From Caballeronia concitans (lineage in GTDB: Bacteria > Pseudomonadota > Gammaproteobacteria > Burkholderiales > Burkholderiaceae): a DNA stretch of 64,000 bases. A program made the translations under genes and the position numbers. Position 1 is the stretch's first letter; the number at the start of each line of letters is the position of its first letter. The notes under the pieces were generated by a model. That model was not told where the DNA came from, searched no databases, and saw only the letters and a program-made list of their open reading frames with translations. Below, piece by piece: positions 1 to 9,339 of this stretch. The stretch is from NCBI RefSeq assembly GCF_001544615.1, contig NZ_FCNV02000004.1, positions 361,722-425,721 on the forward strand. The letters run 5' to 3'.

Positions 1-381
1 CACGTCGGTATTGCCGCTGTTCGCGTAGGCCAGCCCGAAGCCCTGCCGCGCGATGTTCTGATCGTGCACGAGCCGGCCATACGCGGGATCCGACAATGCC
101 GCGTGCGCGACGATCAGTTGCGACGGATCGAACGCGCCCGCGCCGTCGCCCTTGCCGGTATTCGAGCGAAAGAACGTGATCTGGAAACCGAGCGGCTTCT
201 TGTCCGGCGTCTCCAGCCAGCCGGTCGCGTACCACCATTCCGTGCGATACGCCGGATGCGCGCCGCTGTCCTGCGGCCAGTCGATCGCGCGTCCCGGCAC
301 GACCGCCGCGAACTGCGGCTCGGCGGCGAATGCCGTCGGCATCGAAAGAAGCGACATCAGCATGATGAGCAACGCGCGCAT
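1..381 (-). CDS. AttH/CrtC-type lipocalin-like protein, 3' part beyond window
   Basis: This is the first 127 codons of a gene that runs off the left edge. The product starts with a hydrophobic signal peptide ending near AFAAEP (residues 1-21). It then has the HPAYRTEWWYATGWL and GFQITFFR motifs, typical of the AttH / carotenoid 1,2-hydratase-like lipocalin family. Its start codon shares one base with the stop of the upstream ABC permease (TGATG), so translation is probably coupled. In this family such proteins are exported and often encoded next to a MacB/LolE-like exporter, as here. The exact substrate is unknown. Family is fairly sure; function is inferred. Confidence 0.8.
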   Translation of the reverse strand, partial: MRALLIMLMSLLSMPTAFAAEPQFAAVVPGRAIDWPQDSGAHPAYRTEWWYATGWLETPDKKPLGFQITFFRSNTGKGDGAGAFDPSQLIVAHAALSDPAYGRLVHDQNIARQGFGLAYANSGNTDV

Positions 382-2942
382 CACCAGTCCTCCCGCACGG
401 CGCGCACCGCATCGACGGAGACGGCGCGCCGCCCCGCCAGCACCGCCGTCGTACACGACGACACGAGCATCACGCAGCCGATGACGAGCAGCAGGGTCCA
501 CGGAATGTGCAGCGACATCGTCCAGTGGAACGATTGCGGATTCACGATGAAAACGAGGATCAGGCTGATCGCGAAGCCGAGCACGCAACCCATCGCGATG
601 CCGAGCATCGTCAGGAGTCCGCCTTCGGATGCGAGCAGCGCGAGAATCTGCTTCTTCGTGACGCCGACATGCCGCAGCATGCCGAACTCCCGCGAGCGCG
701 CGAGCGTCTGCACCGAGAACGTCGCGGCCACGCCGAAGAGACCGATGACGATCGCCACCGCTTCCAGCAGATAAGTGACCGCGAAGCTGCGATCGAAGAT
801 GGTCAGCGTGCGCGCGCGGATATCGCCCGGCTGCGAGAACTCGAGCGCATCGCCGAAAGGCAGCTTCTTCAACGCCGCGATGACTTGTCCCGCCGATACG
901 CCCGCGCGCAACGTGATGGCGGCATCGGTCGCGCCCATGTCGCCCGTCAGCCGCCGATAGTCGGAAAGCCGAATCTGCAGCGCGCCCGTCTGCCGCACGT
1001 AATCGCGCCAGATGCCCGCGACGACGAAGTGCTCGCCCGCGCCGCCGATCGGCAGCGTGAGCCGTTGCCCCGTGCGATAGCCGTAGAGATCGGCCATCGC
1101 CTCGGACGCCCACACGGGCGTTTCGTCCGCGCTCCACGCTTCGGGCGGCAGCGTCGCGCCGGTCATCTGGAGCATCGCGCCCGGGTCCGCGCCGTCGATC
1201 TCGCGGGCGATCAGCGCGACGGGCGGCTTCGATGCATCGAGCGTCACCTGCGATGCGCGCGAGAACGCCGCGTGCGCGACGCCCTTCGTCGCCACGATCC
1301 GCGCCTGCTGGTCCGGCGTGAGGCCGCCCGTGTCGCCGCTCGCGGCCACGCGCGCGTAGACATCGGCGGAAAGGAGATGCTCGAGCCAGTTCTCGACCGA
1401 CAGGCGAAAGCTCGCCACCATGATCGCCATCGCGACGATCAGCGTGAAGCTCGACAGCACGCCGCCCATTGCAATGGACGCCTGCCCCGGCGCGTTCGCG
1501 AGCCGCGCGAGCGCGAGCGTGGCGACGGCGCTTCGGCCGCGCTCGCGGCGCAGCCACGCGTAGCTCGCGCTCGCCGCGCCGAACATGATGGCCGTGAGAC
1601 GCGGCATCAGCGCGATCCCGCCGATCAGCAACAGCGCGACGGACGCGTAACCGGCGAAGGGCGCATCGTCGATGGGCGGCGACTGCGTGAGCGCCGCGCC
1701 GACGGCGAGACAAAGAAGCGCGGGCCACGGCGTCGACAGCGGCGAGAGCGCGGCTTCCTCGCTGCCCGCCTTCAACGCGGGCGCGGGCCGCGCGCGCGCC
1801 GCTTCGAACGCGGGGACGAGCGTGCCCGCGAGCGCCACGCCGATGCCGAGCGCGAGGAAGACCGCCGTCGATATCGGCTCGAATCGCACGCGCGGCTGGA
1901 CGCCGGGGAAGTATCCGCCGCCGAGATCGCTGCCGAAAAAGCGCAACGCGATGGCCGCGACCGCGAAGCCCAGCGCGATGCCGAGCACCGCGCCCGCCAC
2001 GCCGAGCAGCGCGCCTTCGAACAGGATCTGGCGCACGAGATGCCCGCGCGTCATGCCGAGCACGCGCAGCATCGCGAATTGCGCGCGGCGGCGCACGACG
2101 CCCGCAGCCTGCGTCGAAAAGACGAGAAACGCGCCCGTGAACAGCGCGACGAGCGCCAGCACGTTCATGTTGATGCGATACGCGCGCGAGAGCCGGTCCG
2201 TGCGGCTTTCGATGTCGCGCGTCTCGGCCACGACGATGCGCGCGCCGAGTTCGTCCTGCAGCGCGAGCCGGAACGCTTCGCGATCGACGCCGCGTGCGAG
2301 TTGCAAGTCGATGCGCGTCAGTCTGCCCTGCATGCCGAAGCGCGACTGCACTGCCGCAATGTCCATCACGCCGATGCGCTGCCCCGGCAACGCCCGCACG
2401 ACGCCGCCCGCCACGCGCAGCGGCACCGGCGACGTGCCGTTCTGCAATTCGACCTTCAGCCCGACGCCCGTATGCAGCCATTGCTGCGCGGCGGGCGAGA
2501 GAAAGATCGCATCGTCGGACAACACGTCGAGCGGCGCTTGCGGCGACGGCACGCCGGTCAGATCGGGCGCAATGCGCTTCGCGCGAAACACGTCGATGCC
2601 GAGCACCTTGAGCGGCGCGGTCTGCTTCGGCACGGCGACGTCCACTTCGAGCACGGGACTCGCCACCGCGACGCCCGCGCGCATCGCGAGCATCGGATAA
2701 AGACGCTCGTCGATGAACGGCTGCACGCCGCGCACCTGAAGATCGGCCTGGCCGGAGAGACTGCGCGCGGCGGCGGAGAATTCGTTGAACGCGGCGCTGT
2801 TGATGAGCTGCACCGCATAGCCCAAGCCCACGCCGAGCGCGATCGTCACGATGGCGACGAGCGCGCGTCCGCGATGACTGCGCCATTGCGCGCCGAGCAG
2901 CCAGCGCGACAGCATCCGGTGAGCGGCGACGCGCGCCGTCAT
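381..2942 (-). CDS. ABC transporter permease, FtsX/LolE-like
   Basis: An 853-residue inner membrane protein. One transmembrane segment lies near residues 28-48 and is followed by a large periplasmic domain. The first FtsX-like block of three helices is near residues 255-390, further helices lie in the middle, and a second FtsX block (motif SREFGMLRHVGVTKKQ) is near residues 735-845. This duplicated layout is that of YbbP/MacB-type permeases, which move lipids or lipoproteins with mechanical coupling rather than importing small solutes. It overlaps the ATPase gene upstream by 4 bases (ATGA) and the lipocalin-like gene downstream by 1 base, so the three form one operon. The substrate is not known. 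Confidence 0.88.
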   Translation of the reverse strand: MTARVAAHRMLSRWLLGAQWRSHRGRALVAIVTIALGVGLGYAVQLINSAAFNEFSAAARSLSGQADLQVRGVQPFIDERLYPMLAMRAGVAVASPVLEVDVAVPKQTAPLKVLGIDVFRAKRIAPDLTGVPSPQAPLDVLSDDAIFLSPAAQQWLHTGVGLKVELQNGTSPVPLRVAGGVVRALPGQRIGVMDIAAVQSRFGMQGRLTRIDLQLARGVDREAFRLALQDELGARIVVAETRDIESRTDRLSRAYRINMNVLALVALFTGAFLVFSTQAAGVVRRRAQFAMLRVLGMTRGHLVRQILFEGALLGVAGAVLGIALGFAVAAIALRFFGSDLGGGYFPGVQPRVRFEPISTAVFLALGIGVALAGTLVPAFEAARARPAPALKAGSEEAALSPLSTPWPALLCLAVGAALTQSPPIDDAPFAGYASVALLLIGGIALMPRLTAIMFGAASASYAWLRRERGRSAVATLALARLANAPGQASIAMGGVLSSFTLIVAMAIMVASFRLSVENWLEHLLSADVYARVAASGDTGGLTPDQQARIVATKGVAHAAFSRASQVTLDASKPPVALIAREIDGADPGAMLQMTGATLPPEAWSADETPVWASEAMADLYGYRTGQRLTLPIGGAGEHFVVAGIWRDYVRQTGALQIRLSDYRRLTGDMGATDAAITLRAGVSAGQVIAALKKLPFGDALEFSQPGDIRARTLTIFDRSFAVTYLLEAVAIVIGLFGVAATFSVQTLARSREFGMLRHVGVTKKQILALLASEGGLLTMLGIAMGCVLGFAISLILVFIVNPQSFHWTMSLHIPWTLLLVIGCVMLVSSCTTAVLAGRRAVSVDAVRAVREDW

Positions 2943-3634
2943 CGTGCGCGCGCTTCGTTGAACGCGGCAAGCGATGCCGCTTCGTGCAGCGTGCCGTCCG
3001 CGAGAACCAGCACGCGGTCCGCGAACGCGGCTGCCGCTTCCGAATGCGTGACCATGATCGCGGCCGCGCCGGTCGCCTTCGTTTCGGCGCGCAGGAGCCC
3101 CAGGATTTCGTGCGCGGTTTGGGGATCGAGATTGCCGGTGGGTTCGTCGGCGAGGATGAGGCGCGGCCGATGCACCAGCGCCCGCGCGATCGCCACGCGC
3201 TGCAGTTCGCCGCCCGAAAGCTGACGCGGCAGATCGTCCTGACGATTGAAGAGGCCCACTGCGGCGAGCATGCCGTGCGCGGGCGTGATCGGCAGGCCAT
3301 TAAGCAGAAGCGGCACGGCGACGTTCTGCACGAGCGTCAGATGCGGCAATACGTGAAACGCCTGGAACACGAAGCCGAGCTTCTCCCGACGCGTCCTGGT
3401 GGCGGCTTCGTCGCTCAACCTGGAGATGGACACGCCGTCGATCAGGATTTCGCCGCCGTCGGGGGCGTCGAGGCCGGCGATGAGATTGAGGAGCGTGGAC
3501 TTGCCGACGCCCGAATCGCCCATGATCGCAATGAACTCGCTCGATCCGAGCGTGAAGTCCAGGCCCGCGAGGATGGTTCTGCCAGGACCAAAGCTCTTAT
3601 GAAGGCGGCGGCATTCCAGGGCGGGGCGGGTCAT
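2939..3634 (-). CDS. ABC transporter ATP-binding protein, LolD/MacB class
   Basis: A 231-residue ATPase. It shows Walker A GDSGVGKST at residues 39-47, the signature LSGGELQRVAIARAL, and Walker B LILADEPTGNLD. The sequence around the Q-loop and ADEPTGNLD is typical of the LolD/MacB/FtsE branch of exporters. It is the first gene of a three-gene minus-strand operon and overlaps the permease by 4 bases. The ATG at 3634 was chosen because the family's N-terminal LECRRLHKSFG begins within ten residues. About 165 bases to the Fae-like gene on its right hold no other gene. Confidence 0.92.
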   Translation of the reverse strand: MTRPALECRRLHKSFGPGRTILAGLDFTLGSSEFIAIMGDSGVGKSTLLNLIAGLDAPDGGEILIDGVSISRLSDEAATRTRREKLGFVFQAFHVLPHLTLVQNVAVPLLLNGLPITPAHGMLAAVGLFNRQDDLPRQLSGGELQRVAIARALVHRPRLILADEPTGNLDPQTAHEILGLLRAETKATGAAAIMVTHSEAAAAFADRVLVLADGTLHEAASLAAFNEARAR

Positions 3635-3799
3635 AGGCAGGCGCGTTCCGGTGTCCTCAGGGTGATGCCTATTATGCCTAGGTGTTTTGTCTATTGTTTC
3701 GTCTGTTGTTTCCTCGGACGTAGCGAGTCTCGTCCCTTCGCGGGAAGCGAACGGTCGTGTGCTTCGTAATGTTTTATTCAGGATTCCGTTCTTTGCTCA

Positions 3800-4333
3800 T
3801 CAACTCCAATCGTCCATATCGTGCTTGATGCTATGGCGATTCGCGATCAACGTCTCCACGCTCGGCTCGTTGTTCATCGCGCGCTGGATGGCGAGCTTCG
3901 TGGCTTCGTAGTTCGTGCGATACATGTCCTTCTTGTCGAGATTCGCATCCGTTACGCAGCGCGGGTCGATCCAAACGAGGCTGATGATGCACAGTTCGTT
4001 CGCCTGATCCTTCGGCAGAATGCCTTCGATAAGACAATCGACGATCGCATCCGCAGTCGCGGACTGCACCACTCCGCCGAAGAGGTCGATGGTCGCCATG
4101 TCCTTCAGCGTGACCTTCGGGACGATCATCGTCGCGGGCCGGACCATCTGATTGCACGCGCGGATGGCGAACATCGCGGTATGGCCTTTCGACTGCGCCA
4201 TCATGTTCGCGAACGCATGGCCGACGGGCCCGTCGACGCGGCCGATCAGGATTTCAGGCATGGCGTCGGTGGCCTGGCCGGGCGCGGCGAAGACGGTGGC
4301 TTCGCCGGCGCGGAAGGTGAGGTCTTGGGACAT
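3800..4333 (-). CDS. formaldehyde-activating enzyme (Fae) family protein without the catalytic His
   Basis: A 177-residue protein of the Fae family, which in methylotrophs couples formaldehyde to tetrahydromethanopterin. Family signatures are the N-terminal IG-x-x-x-GP segment and the NYEATKLAIQRAMNNEPS block near residue 145. By hand alignment, the His of the family's A-H-I-D-L segment is replaced here by Met (A-M-P-E-I). That His is regarded as catalytic in the methylotroph enzyme. The protein may therefore be a divergent paralogue with binding or sensing rather than catalytic activity. A GAGGAG ribosome site precedes the ATG. No other tetrahydromethanopterin pathway gene is in the window. 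Confidence 0.82.
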   Translation of the reverse strand: MSQDLTFRAGEATVFAAPGQATDAMPEILIGRVDGPVGHAFANMMAQSKGHTAMFAIRACNQMVRPATMIVPKVTLKDMATIDLFGGVVQSATADAIVDCLIEGILPKDQANELCIISLVWIDPRCVTDANLDKKDMYRTNYEATKLAIQRAMNNEPSVETLIANRHSIKHDMDDWS

Positions 4334-4499
4334 GGGTGTGGCTCCTCGGGTTCGGTCAGATCAAACCGGGAAGCCAAGGCAAGGACGATGCCATGCGCAA
4401 ACGAGCGCGCAACGAACGTGAAAGGCGCGATGCTGAGCCGCGCGCGTGACACTTTGTTCTGCACAGTGCGTCGTCAGCGAGAGATCGATAACGCAGTGT

Positions 4500-5165
4500 T
4501 CAGCGCGGGCCGGTGCCTTCCGCCGACCGGTCCCAACCGAACGCCTGCACGCCCGTCACCGGCTGATCCACGGCGACGACGCCGCAAATCTCTCCGGGCA
4601 TCGGCAGCACGAGTCCATGCCACGACGACGAATCCGCGCCCGGCTCGCCGCGCTCGGCGCGCGCTCTCGCGCGGCGCGCCGCCTCCGCAACCGCAGCAGG
4701 CGCGCCCTGCACGCCCGGCGCCTCGATGCTGAGCCCGATCCCCACGTTCGCCGCCGCCACCGCGACCACGATCCAGATGCCCGAGTACGACACATCGACG
4801 CCCAGACTGCGTTCGCCGCTCGCGTCGCGGACGACGAGGCGTTCGTCCGGCGCATCTTCCACGCGCACTTCCTGCGGACGGCAGGCGAACATCTGCGATA
4901 CGACGAGCCGCAACGTCGCGCGCGCGACGCCGAAGCGCCGGCCGATCGATGAATTCGGATAAAGCCGCGCCCGTCTGCGCTCGGCAATGCTGAGCCAGCT
5001 GCCGATATTCGATGCCGATGCAAAGCGGAATTCGCTCGTGACGAGCCACAGACAGACTTCGCCCTTTTCGGGCACGCGATCGACGGTGCGCGACTTGGCG
5101 AGATCGTGGAAATGCCAAGGCAGGTTGTCCGCCAGTTCGAGCGGAAGGCCGGTGGAGTCGTCCAT
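4500..5165 (-). CDS. degenerate 4'-phosphopantetheinyl transferase-like protein
   Basis: A protein of about 221 residues. Its N-terminal half resembles Sfp-type phosphopantetheinyl transferases: an ERRRARLYPNSSIGRRFGVA block, the segment that holds the basic residues in that family, then a LGVDVSYSGIWI stretch matching the F-N-x-S-H-S-G motif. The following metal-binding G-V-D-x-E motif reads VGIGLSIE, so the acidic residue is lost, and the second W-K-x-K-E-A motif is not visible. It is probably not an active transferase in the usual way. The ORF can start at GTG 5168 or ATG 5165; the ATG was preferred. It lies about 166 bases upstream of the Fae-like gene on the same strand, which may be chance. 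Confidence 0.5.
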   Translation of the reverse strand: MDDSTGLPLELADNLPWHFHDLAKSRTVDRVPEKGEVCLWLVTSEFRFASASNIGSWLSIAERRRARLYPNSSIGRRFGVARATLRLVVSQMFACRPQEVRVEDAPDERLVVRDASGERSLGVDVSYSGIWIVVAVAAANVGIGLSIEAPGVQGAPAAVAEAARRARARAERGEPGADSSSWHGLVLPMPGEICGVVAVDQPVTGVQAFGWDRSAEGTGPR

Positions 5166-5462
5166 CACGTAGTCGTTCCCAGCGAAACGGCGGCTTCACA
5201 CGGCATGGCGGCGCTCCTTGCGATTATTTTGACGTTGTGCGTCCCGAGCGGGCAAAGGACGATTTTCCGGAGCCGATCCTTAACAAATGCTTAGGCGCAT
5301 CGGAAACATCCGAAATCGTTTGCGGAGAAGCCCTTACGGGTCATTCCGGAGTTGATCGCATCTCACACACACCCTCAAAAATCCTCGATTCCTTCGCCGT
5401 GAAGCGCCGCCGCAGAATGCCGCATCCACCAACGGAGCCGACCTTCGACGACAGAACGTCAT

Positions 5463-6524
5463 TCAATCCCGATAAAGCGCACTCGCCATATAACGGCGCT
5501 GCAGGTCGCCCAGAACGGCTGCCAGGATCGCGCTGACGGGCAGTGCGAGCAGCACGCCGAAAAAGCCGAACAACTGGCCGAATGCGAGCAGCGCGAAGAT
5601 CACCGCGAGCGGGTGCAGCCCGATGCGGTTCCCCACGAGTTTCGGCACGAGAAAACAGCTCTCCAGGATCTGCCCGGCTCCGTACACGGCGGCGACCGCA
5701 GCGAGTCCGTACCATCCGCCAAACTGAAGCACGCCGGCGATAAGGGCGAGCACCAGCCCCAATGCGAAGCCCACGTATGGAATGAAGACCGCGAAGCCGG
5801 TGAAGAGTCCGATCGGCAACGCGATCTCGACACCGGTCATGCTCAACGCTATCGAGTAGAAGACGGCCAGCAGCGCCATCACCACCAACTGGCCGCGCAA
5901 GTATTGCGAGAGCATACGATCCATCTCGGTCACCAGACGCCGGACGTTGGCAACCCACCGTCGCGGCACGAGGCTTTCCATGCGCGCGAATATCTGATGC
6001 CTGTCGTAGAGCTGATAGAAGAGCACGAGCGGCACCAGCACGAGGTTGCTCACTACGGGCAGCACGATGTCGGTGCCCGTGCGCACGTAGCGCCATGCAG
6101 CGACCACGACGGTCTGACCGTCTCCGATCGTGTCGCCCGCCAGTAGATGGCGGACTTCCGCGAGGTCGAGCGAGTAGCTGATCCCCAGCAGTGCCAGACG
6201 TGGCTGCAGGCACGCGTTCAGGTTCGCGACGAACACGGGAATGTTCCTCGCGAGTTGTGGTCCCTCCTTGTGCACGACCGCGAACACGAGCAGCGGCAGC
6301 AACGTCAGGACCAACGCGAAAGCGAACATCATCAGCAACACCGCAACTGCACGTGGCACGCGCTGGCGCACCATCCATTCGACGCCCGGTTGCAACACGT
6401 ACGCGATGAGCGCACCGAGCAGGAATGGCGTCAGGACCGGGCGCAAGATCCATAGAAGAACACCGAGCGCAGCCGCGATGGCGCCCCAGGCAAGCGTCTG
6501 ACGCTGATAGGAAGTGAGAGTCAT
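5463..6524 (-). CDS. AI-2E family transporter (PF01594-type permease)
   Basis: A 353-residue membrane protein with about eight hydrophobic segments. It has the paired helices and the region FIPYVGFALGLVLALIAG near residue 240 that mark the AI-2E/PerM exporter family. The family is named after one autoinducer-2 exporter, but many members export other things. The start at 6524 gives the usual family N-terminus; the longer open frame only runs into the efflux gene upstream. It follows emrB by 29 bases, so it is probably the last gene of the efflux operon. That makes a role in drug export plausible but unproven. Confidence 0.85.
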   Translation of the reverse strand: MTLTSYQRQTLAWGAIAAALGVLLWILRPVLTPFLLGALIAYVLQPGVEWMVRQRVPRAVAVLLMMFAFALVLTLLPLLVFAVVHKEGPQLARNIPVFVANLNACLQPRLALLGISYSLDLAEVRHLLAGDTIGDGQTVVVAAWRYVRTGTDIVLPVVSNLVLVPLVLFYQLYDRHQIFARMESLVPRRWVANVRRLVTEMDRMLSQYLRGQLVVMALLAVFYSIALSMTGVEIALPIGLFTGFAVFIPYVGFALGLVLALIAGVLQFGGWYGLAAVAAVYGAGQILESCFLVPKLVGNRIGLHPLAVIFALLAFGQLFGFFGVLLALPVSAILAAVLGDLQRRYMASALYRD

Positions 6525-6553
6525 GGTGAAACGTCGGCCATCGGTAGTCGCGA

Positions 6554-8095
6554 TCAATGCGCCTGCGAGGTATCCGCAATACGCGTCGGTCTGGGCGCTA
6601 GCCAGATCGCGAGCGCCCCGATCACGAAGCAACACGCGATGTCGAAGAACAACTGGTTCGTGGCGAGCATTACCGCTTGGGACTCGACCATGTTGCTGAT
6701 CTGCGCCTGCGCCTGATGCACGCTCCACCCCGAATGCGTCAGGGTGGCCGCATAGTGACCGGCCTGATCCACGAGGCCCGACAACTCCGCGCGGTTGTAT
6801 TTGGTTTTGTCCTCCCACAGCGTATTGACGAGCGACGTGGCGATCGCCCCGCCGAAGGTCCGGCAGAAGTTCATGAGCCCCGCCGCCGACGCAGTCTCCG
6901 GCTCGTCGACGCTGCTCAAGCCGAGGCTCGTGACCGGCACGAAGAACATCGGCAGGCCGATGCCCAGCAACAGCAGCGGCAACGCCACCTGCCAGAAGTC
7001 CATCGCCGAATTGTTGTGCGTGCGGTAGAGCGTGACCGAGCCGAGCCACATCACACCGCAGAACACGAGCCAACGCGGGTCGGCCTTGGTCGAAAGCCGC
7101 GCGGCGATCGGCGCCACGATGACCGCGAAGATGCCGGTCGTGGCCGTCGCGTACCCGGCCCACGTCGCCGTGTAGCCCATATTGCTTTGCAACCACAACG
7201 GCGTGAGCACCGTGGCGCCGAAGTACGCGCCGAATGCCAGCGACACGGTGAGCACGCTCGCGGCGAAACCGCGATGGCGGAACACGCGCAGATCGACGAC
7301 GGGGTTGCGCTCAGTCAGTTCCCAGATGAGAAAGGCAATGAAGCCGAGCACCGCAATCACCGCGAGCACGCGAATCTCCATCGAGCTGAACCAGTCCTTG
7401 TCCTTGCCTTCGTCGAGCATGATCTGCAGCGCCGAGACCCAGATGACGAGCAGCGCGAGACCGATCGCATCGATGCGCGTGCGTATCGTCACGGTCTCGT
7501 AACGCTTGACGAGCAGCCACCCGAAGTAACCGCAGATCAACGCAACCGGGACGTTGATGAAGAAGATGTACGACCAGTGGTAATCGTCGCAGATGATGCC
7601 GCCCAGCACGGGACCCATCACGGGCGCGATGAGCGTCGTCATGCTCCACAGCCCCAGCGCGACGGCGGCCTTCTCTTTCGGGAAAATACGCAGCAGCAAC
7701 GTTTGCGACAGCGGCATGAGCGGGCCGCCCGCGAGCCCCTGAAACACGCGAAACAGCACGAGCGTACCGAGCGATGTGGCCATGCCGCACAGCGCCGAAC
7801 AGACCCCGAACATGACAAGCGCCGTGATGAACACGCGCACCGTTCCGAAGCGGCTCGCGAGCCAGCCTGTCAGCGGCACGGTGATCGCTTCGGCTACCGC
7901 GTACGACGTGATCACGTAGGTCCCCTGGCTCGTCGAAGAGCCGAGAGCACCGGAAATGGTCGCCACCGAAACGTTGGCGATGGTGGTGTCCAGCACCGCG
8001 ACGAAGTTGGCCGCGGCGATCATCAACGCCGCGACGATCAGCATGGGCCCGCTCAGCGGCGGCAACGAGATGTCGTTGACCTGACTGGTAGACAT
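6554..8095 (-). CDS. emrB: DHA2 family multidrug efflux MFS transporter, EmrB-like
   Basis: A 513-residue inner membrane protein with the 14-helix pattern of the DHA2 drug:proton antiporters. It has the N-terminal motif LDTTIANVSVATISGALG near residues 36-53 and the motif GPVLGGIICDDYHWSYIFFIN near residue 160. It would pump hydrophobic drugs with EmrA and an outer membrane factor across both membranes. A GAGGA ribosome site precedes the ATG. It lies 12 bases after emrA and 29 bases before the AI-2E permease in one operon. Its expression is probably controlled by the divergent TetR gene. Confidence in the family is high; the substrate is unknown. Confidence 0.93.
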   Translation of the reverse strand: MSTSQVNDISLPPLSGPMLIVAALMIAAANFVAVLDTTIANVSVATISGALGSSTSQGTYVITSYAVAEAITVPLTGWLASRFGTVRVFITALVMFGVCSALCGMATSLGTLVLFRVFQGLAGGPLMPLSQTLLLRIFPKEKAAVALGLWSMTTLIAPVMGPVLGGIICDDYHWSYIFFINVPVALICGYFGWLLVKRYETVTIRTRIDAIGLALLVIWVSALQIMLDEGKDKDWFSSMEIRVLAVIAVLGFIAFLIWELTERNPVVDLRVFRHRGFAASVLTVSLAFGAYFGATVLTPLWLQSNMGYTATWAGYATATTGIFAVIVAPIAARLSTKADPRWLVFCGVMWLGSVTLYRTHNNSAMDFWQVALPLLLLGIGLPMFFVPVTSLGLSSVDEPETASAAGLMNFCRTFGGAIATSLVNTLWEDKTKYNRAELSGLVDQAGHYAATLTHSGWSVHQAQAQISNMVESQAVMLATNQLFFDIACCFVIGALAIWLAPRPTRIADTSQAH

Positions 8096-8107
8096 GGCGT
8101 CGTATCC

Positions 8108-9322
8108 TCAGTGTGCGGGGGCGTCGTTGCCGCCCTGCGTGTCGACAGTCGCTTCCATCGACAGATTGATGCCGAGCGGATGCGCACGAAGTTCGGCCGG
8201 ATCGAGCCTGACGCGCACCGGAAGGCGCTGAACGACCTTGATCCAGTTGCCGGTTGCGTTCTGCGCGGGAATCATCGCGAACGCGGAGCCGGAACCGCCC
8301 GCGAGACCCGAGACCGTTCCGTGATAGACGACCTTGCTGCCGTACAGGTCCGACTTCAGTTCGACCGGCTGACCGATACGAACCTTGCCGAGTTGCGTCT
8401 CCTTGAAGTTGGCATCCACATACACCGATTCCAGCGGCACGACCGACATCAACGACGCGCCGGTCTGCACGCGCTGACCGATCTGCACCTGGCGGCTCGC
8501 GACGACGCCGTCGACCGGCGCGCGCAGCACCGTGCGCTCCAGATCGACGCGTGCCTGATCGCGCTTCGCGCGGGCGAGCAGCACTTCCGGATTGGTCTCG
8601 ACGGTCGTGTCCGCGATCAGCACCTTGTTCGCCGCAAGCGATCCGATTGCCGCGTCGCGGCTCGCCTTCGCCTGGGCCGCCGCGGCGCGGGCCGCGTCGA
8701 GCGCCGCCTTGGCCGTGGAGAAAGCGGCTCGCGCGTTGCTCAGTTCTTCGCCGGATACGCTGCCGGTATGGCTCAGCACTTCGCGACGTTGCAGATCGAT
8801 CGCCGCGCGGTCGAAGTCGGCCTGCGCCGAGGCGATCTGCGCGGCCATGCGCGTTTCCTCGGCTGCGCGCGCATTGACCTGCGCGGCGAGTTCGGTGCCG
8901 GTCGCAACATAGCCGCGCACCTTGCGCTCGGCGCGGCCCAGATCCGCTTCGGCCTGCGCCAGCGCGATCTTCGCGTCGGTGTCGTCGATCACGGCGAGTA
9001 CGTCGCCTCGATGAACCCGCTGCGTGTTCACGACCGGCACGCTCTTCACGATTCCGCTCACGGCCGGCGTGATCGATGCCACTTCCGCCGCGGTGTAGGC
9101 GTTGTCCGTCGAGACATAACGCGATGCAACGAAGTGCCAGTAGCCCGCAAAGCCGAGGCCGCTCACAGCAATCGCGCCGGCGAAGAGCGCGAAGAGCTTC
9201 TTGCGCCTGGAAGGAGGCGCGTCGGCCTGAGCATGAGCGCCGGTATCAGCGGGCGCTGCGGCTGCGGAAGGCGAGTCGGGCATCAGAGACTCTTTGTTCT
9301 TCAGGAGCTGGGTTTCAGACAT
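8108..9322 (-). CDS. emrA: HlyD/EmrA-type membrane fusion protein of the efflux pump
   Basis: A 404-residue periplasmic adaptor. After a short cytoplasmic tail there is one membrane helix near residues 45-65. A beta-barrel/lipoyl half follows with RYVSTDNAYTAAEV, then a long alanine-rich coiled coil (residues about 125-250) and the second lipoyl half with LRAPVDGVVASRQVQIGQRV. This is the EmrA/VceA architecture. It connects the EmrB pump to the outer membrane factor encoded just upstream in transcription order. An AGGA ribosome site lies 8 bases before the ATG. Confidence 0.93.
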   Translation of the reverse strand: MSETQLLKNKESLMPDSPSAAAAPADTGAHAQADAPPSRRKKLFALFAGAIAVSGLGFAGYWHFVASRYVSTDNAYTAAEVASITPAVSGIVKSVPVVNTQRVHRGDVLAVIDDTDAKIALAQAEADLGRAERKVRGYVATGTELAAQVNARAAEETRMAAQIASAQADFDRAAIDLQRREVLSHTGSVSGEELSNARAAFSTAKAALDAARAAAAQAKASRDAAIGSLAANKVLIADTTVETNPEVLLARAKRDQARVDLERTVLRAPVDGVVASRQVQIGQRVQTGASLMSVVPLESVYVDANFKETQLGKVRIGQPVELKSDLYGSKVVYHGTVSGLAGGSGSAFAMIPAQNATGNWIKVVQRLPVRVRLDPAELRAHPLGINLSMEATVDTQGGNDAPAH

Positions 9323-9339
9323 GATCGTGATCCTTGGAG

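Noticed and set aside
507-3224. A 905-codon open frame on the plus strand opposite the ABC permease
   Set aside because: Its product is Arg/His/Asp-rich without any domain and mirrors the third-position GC of the real permease on the other strand.
6525-7196. N-terminal extension of the AI-2E permease into emrB
   Set aside because: The extra sequence lies out of frame inside emrB and has no membrane-protein character; ATG 6524 gives the family start.
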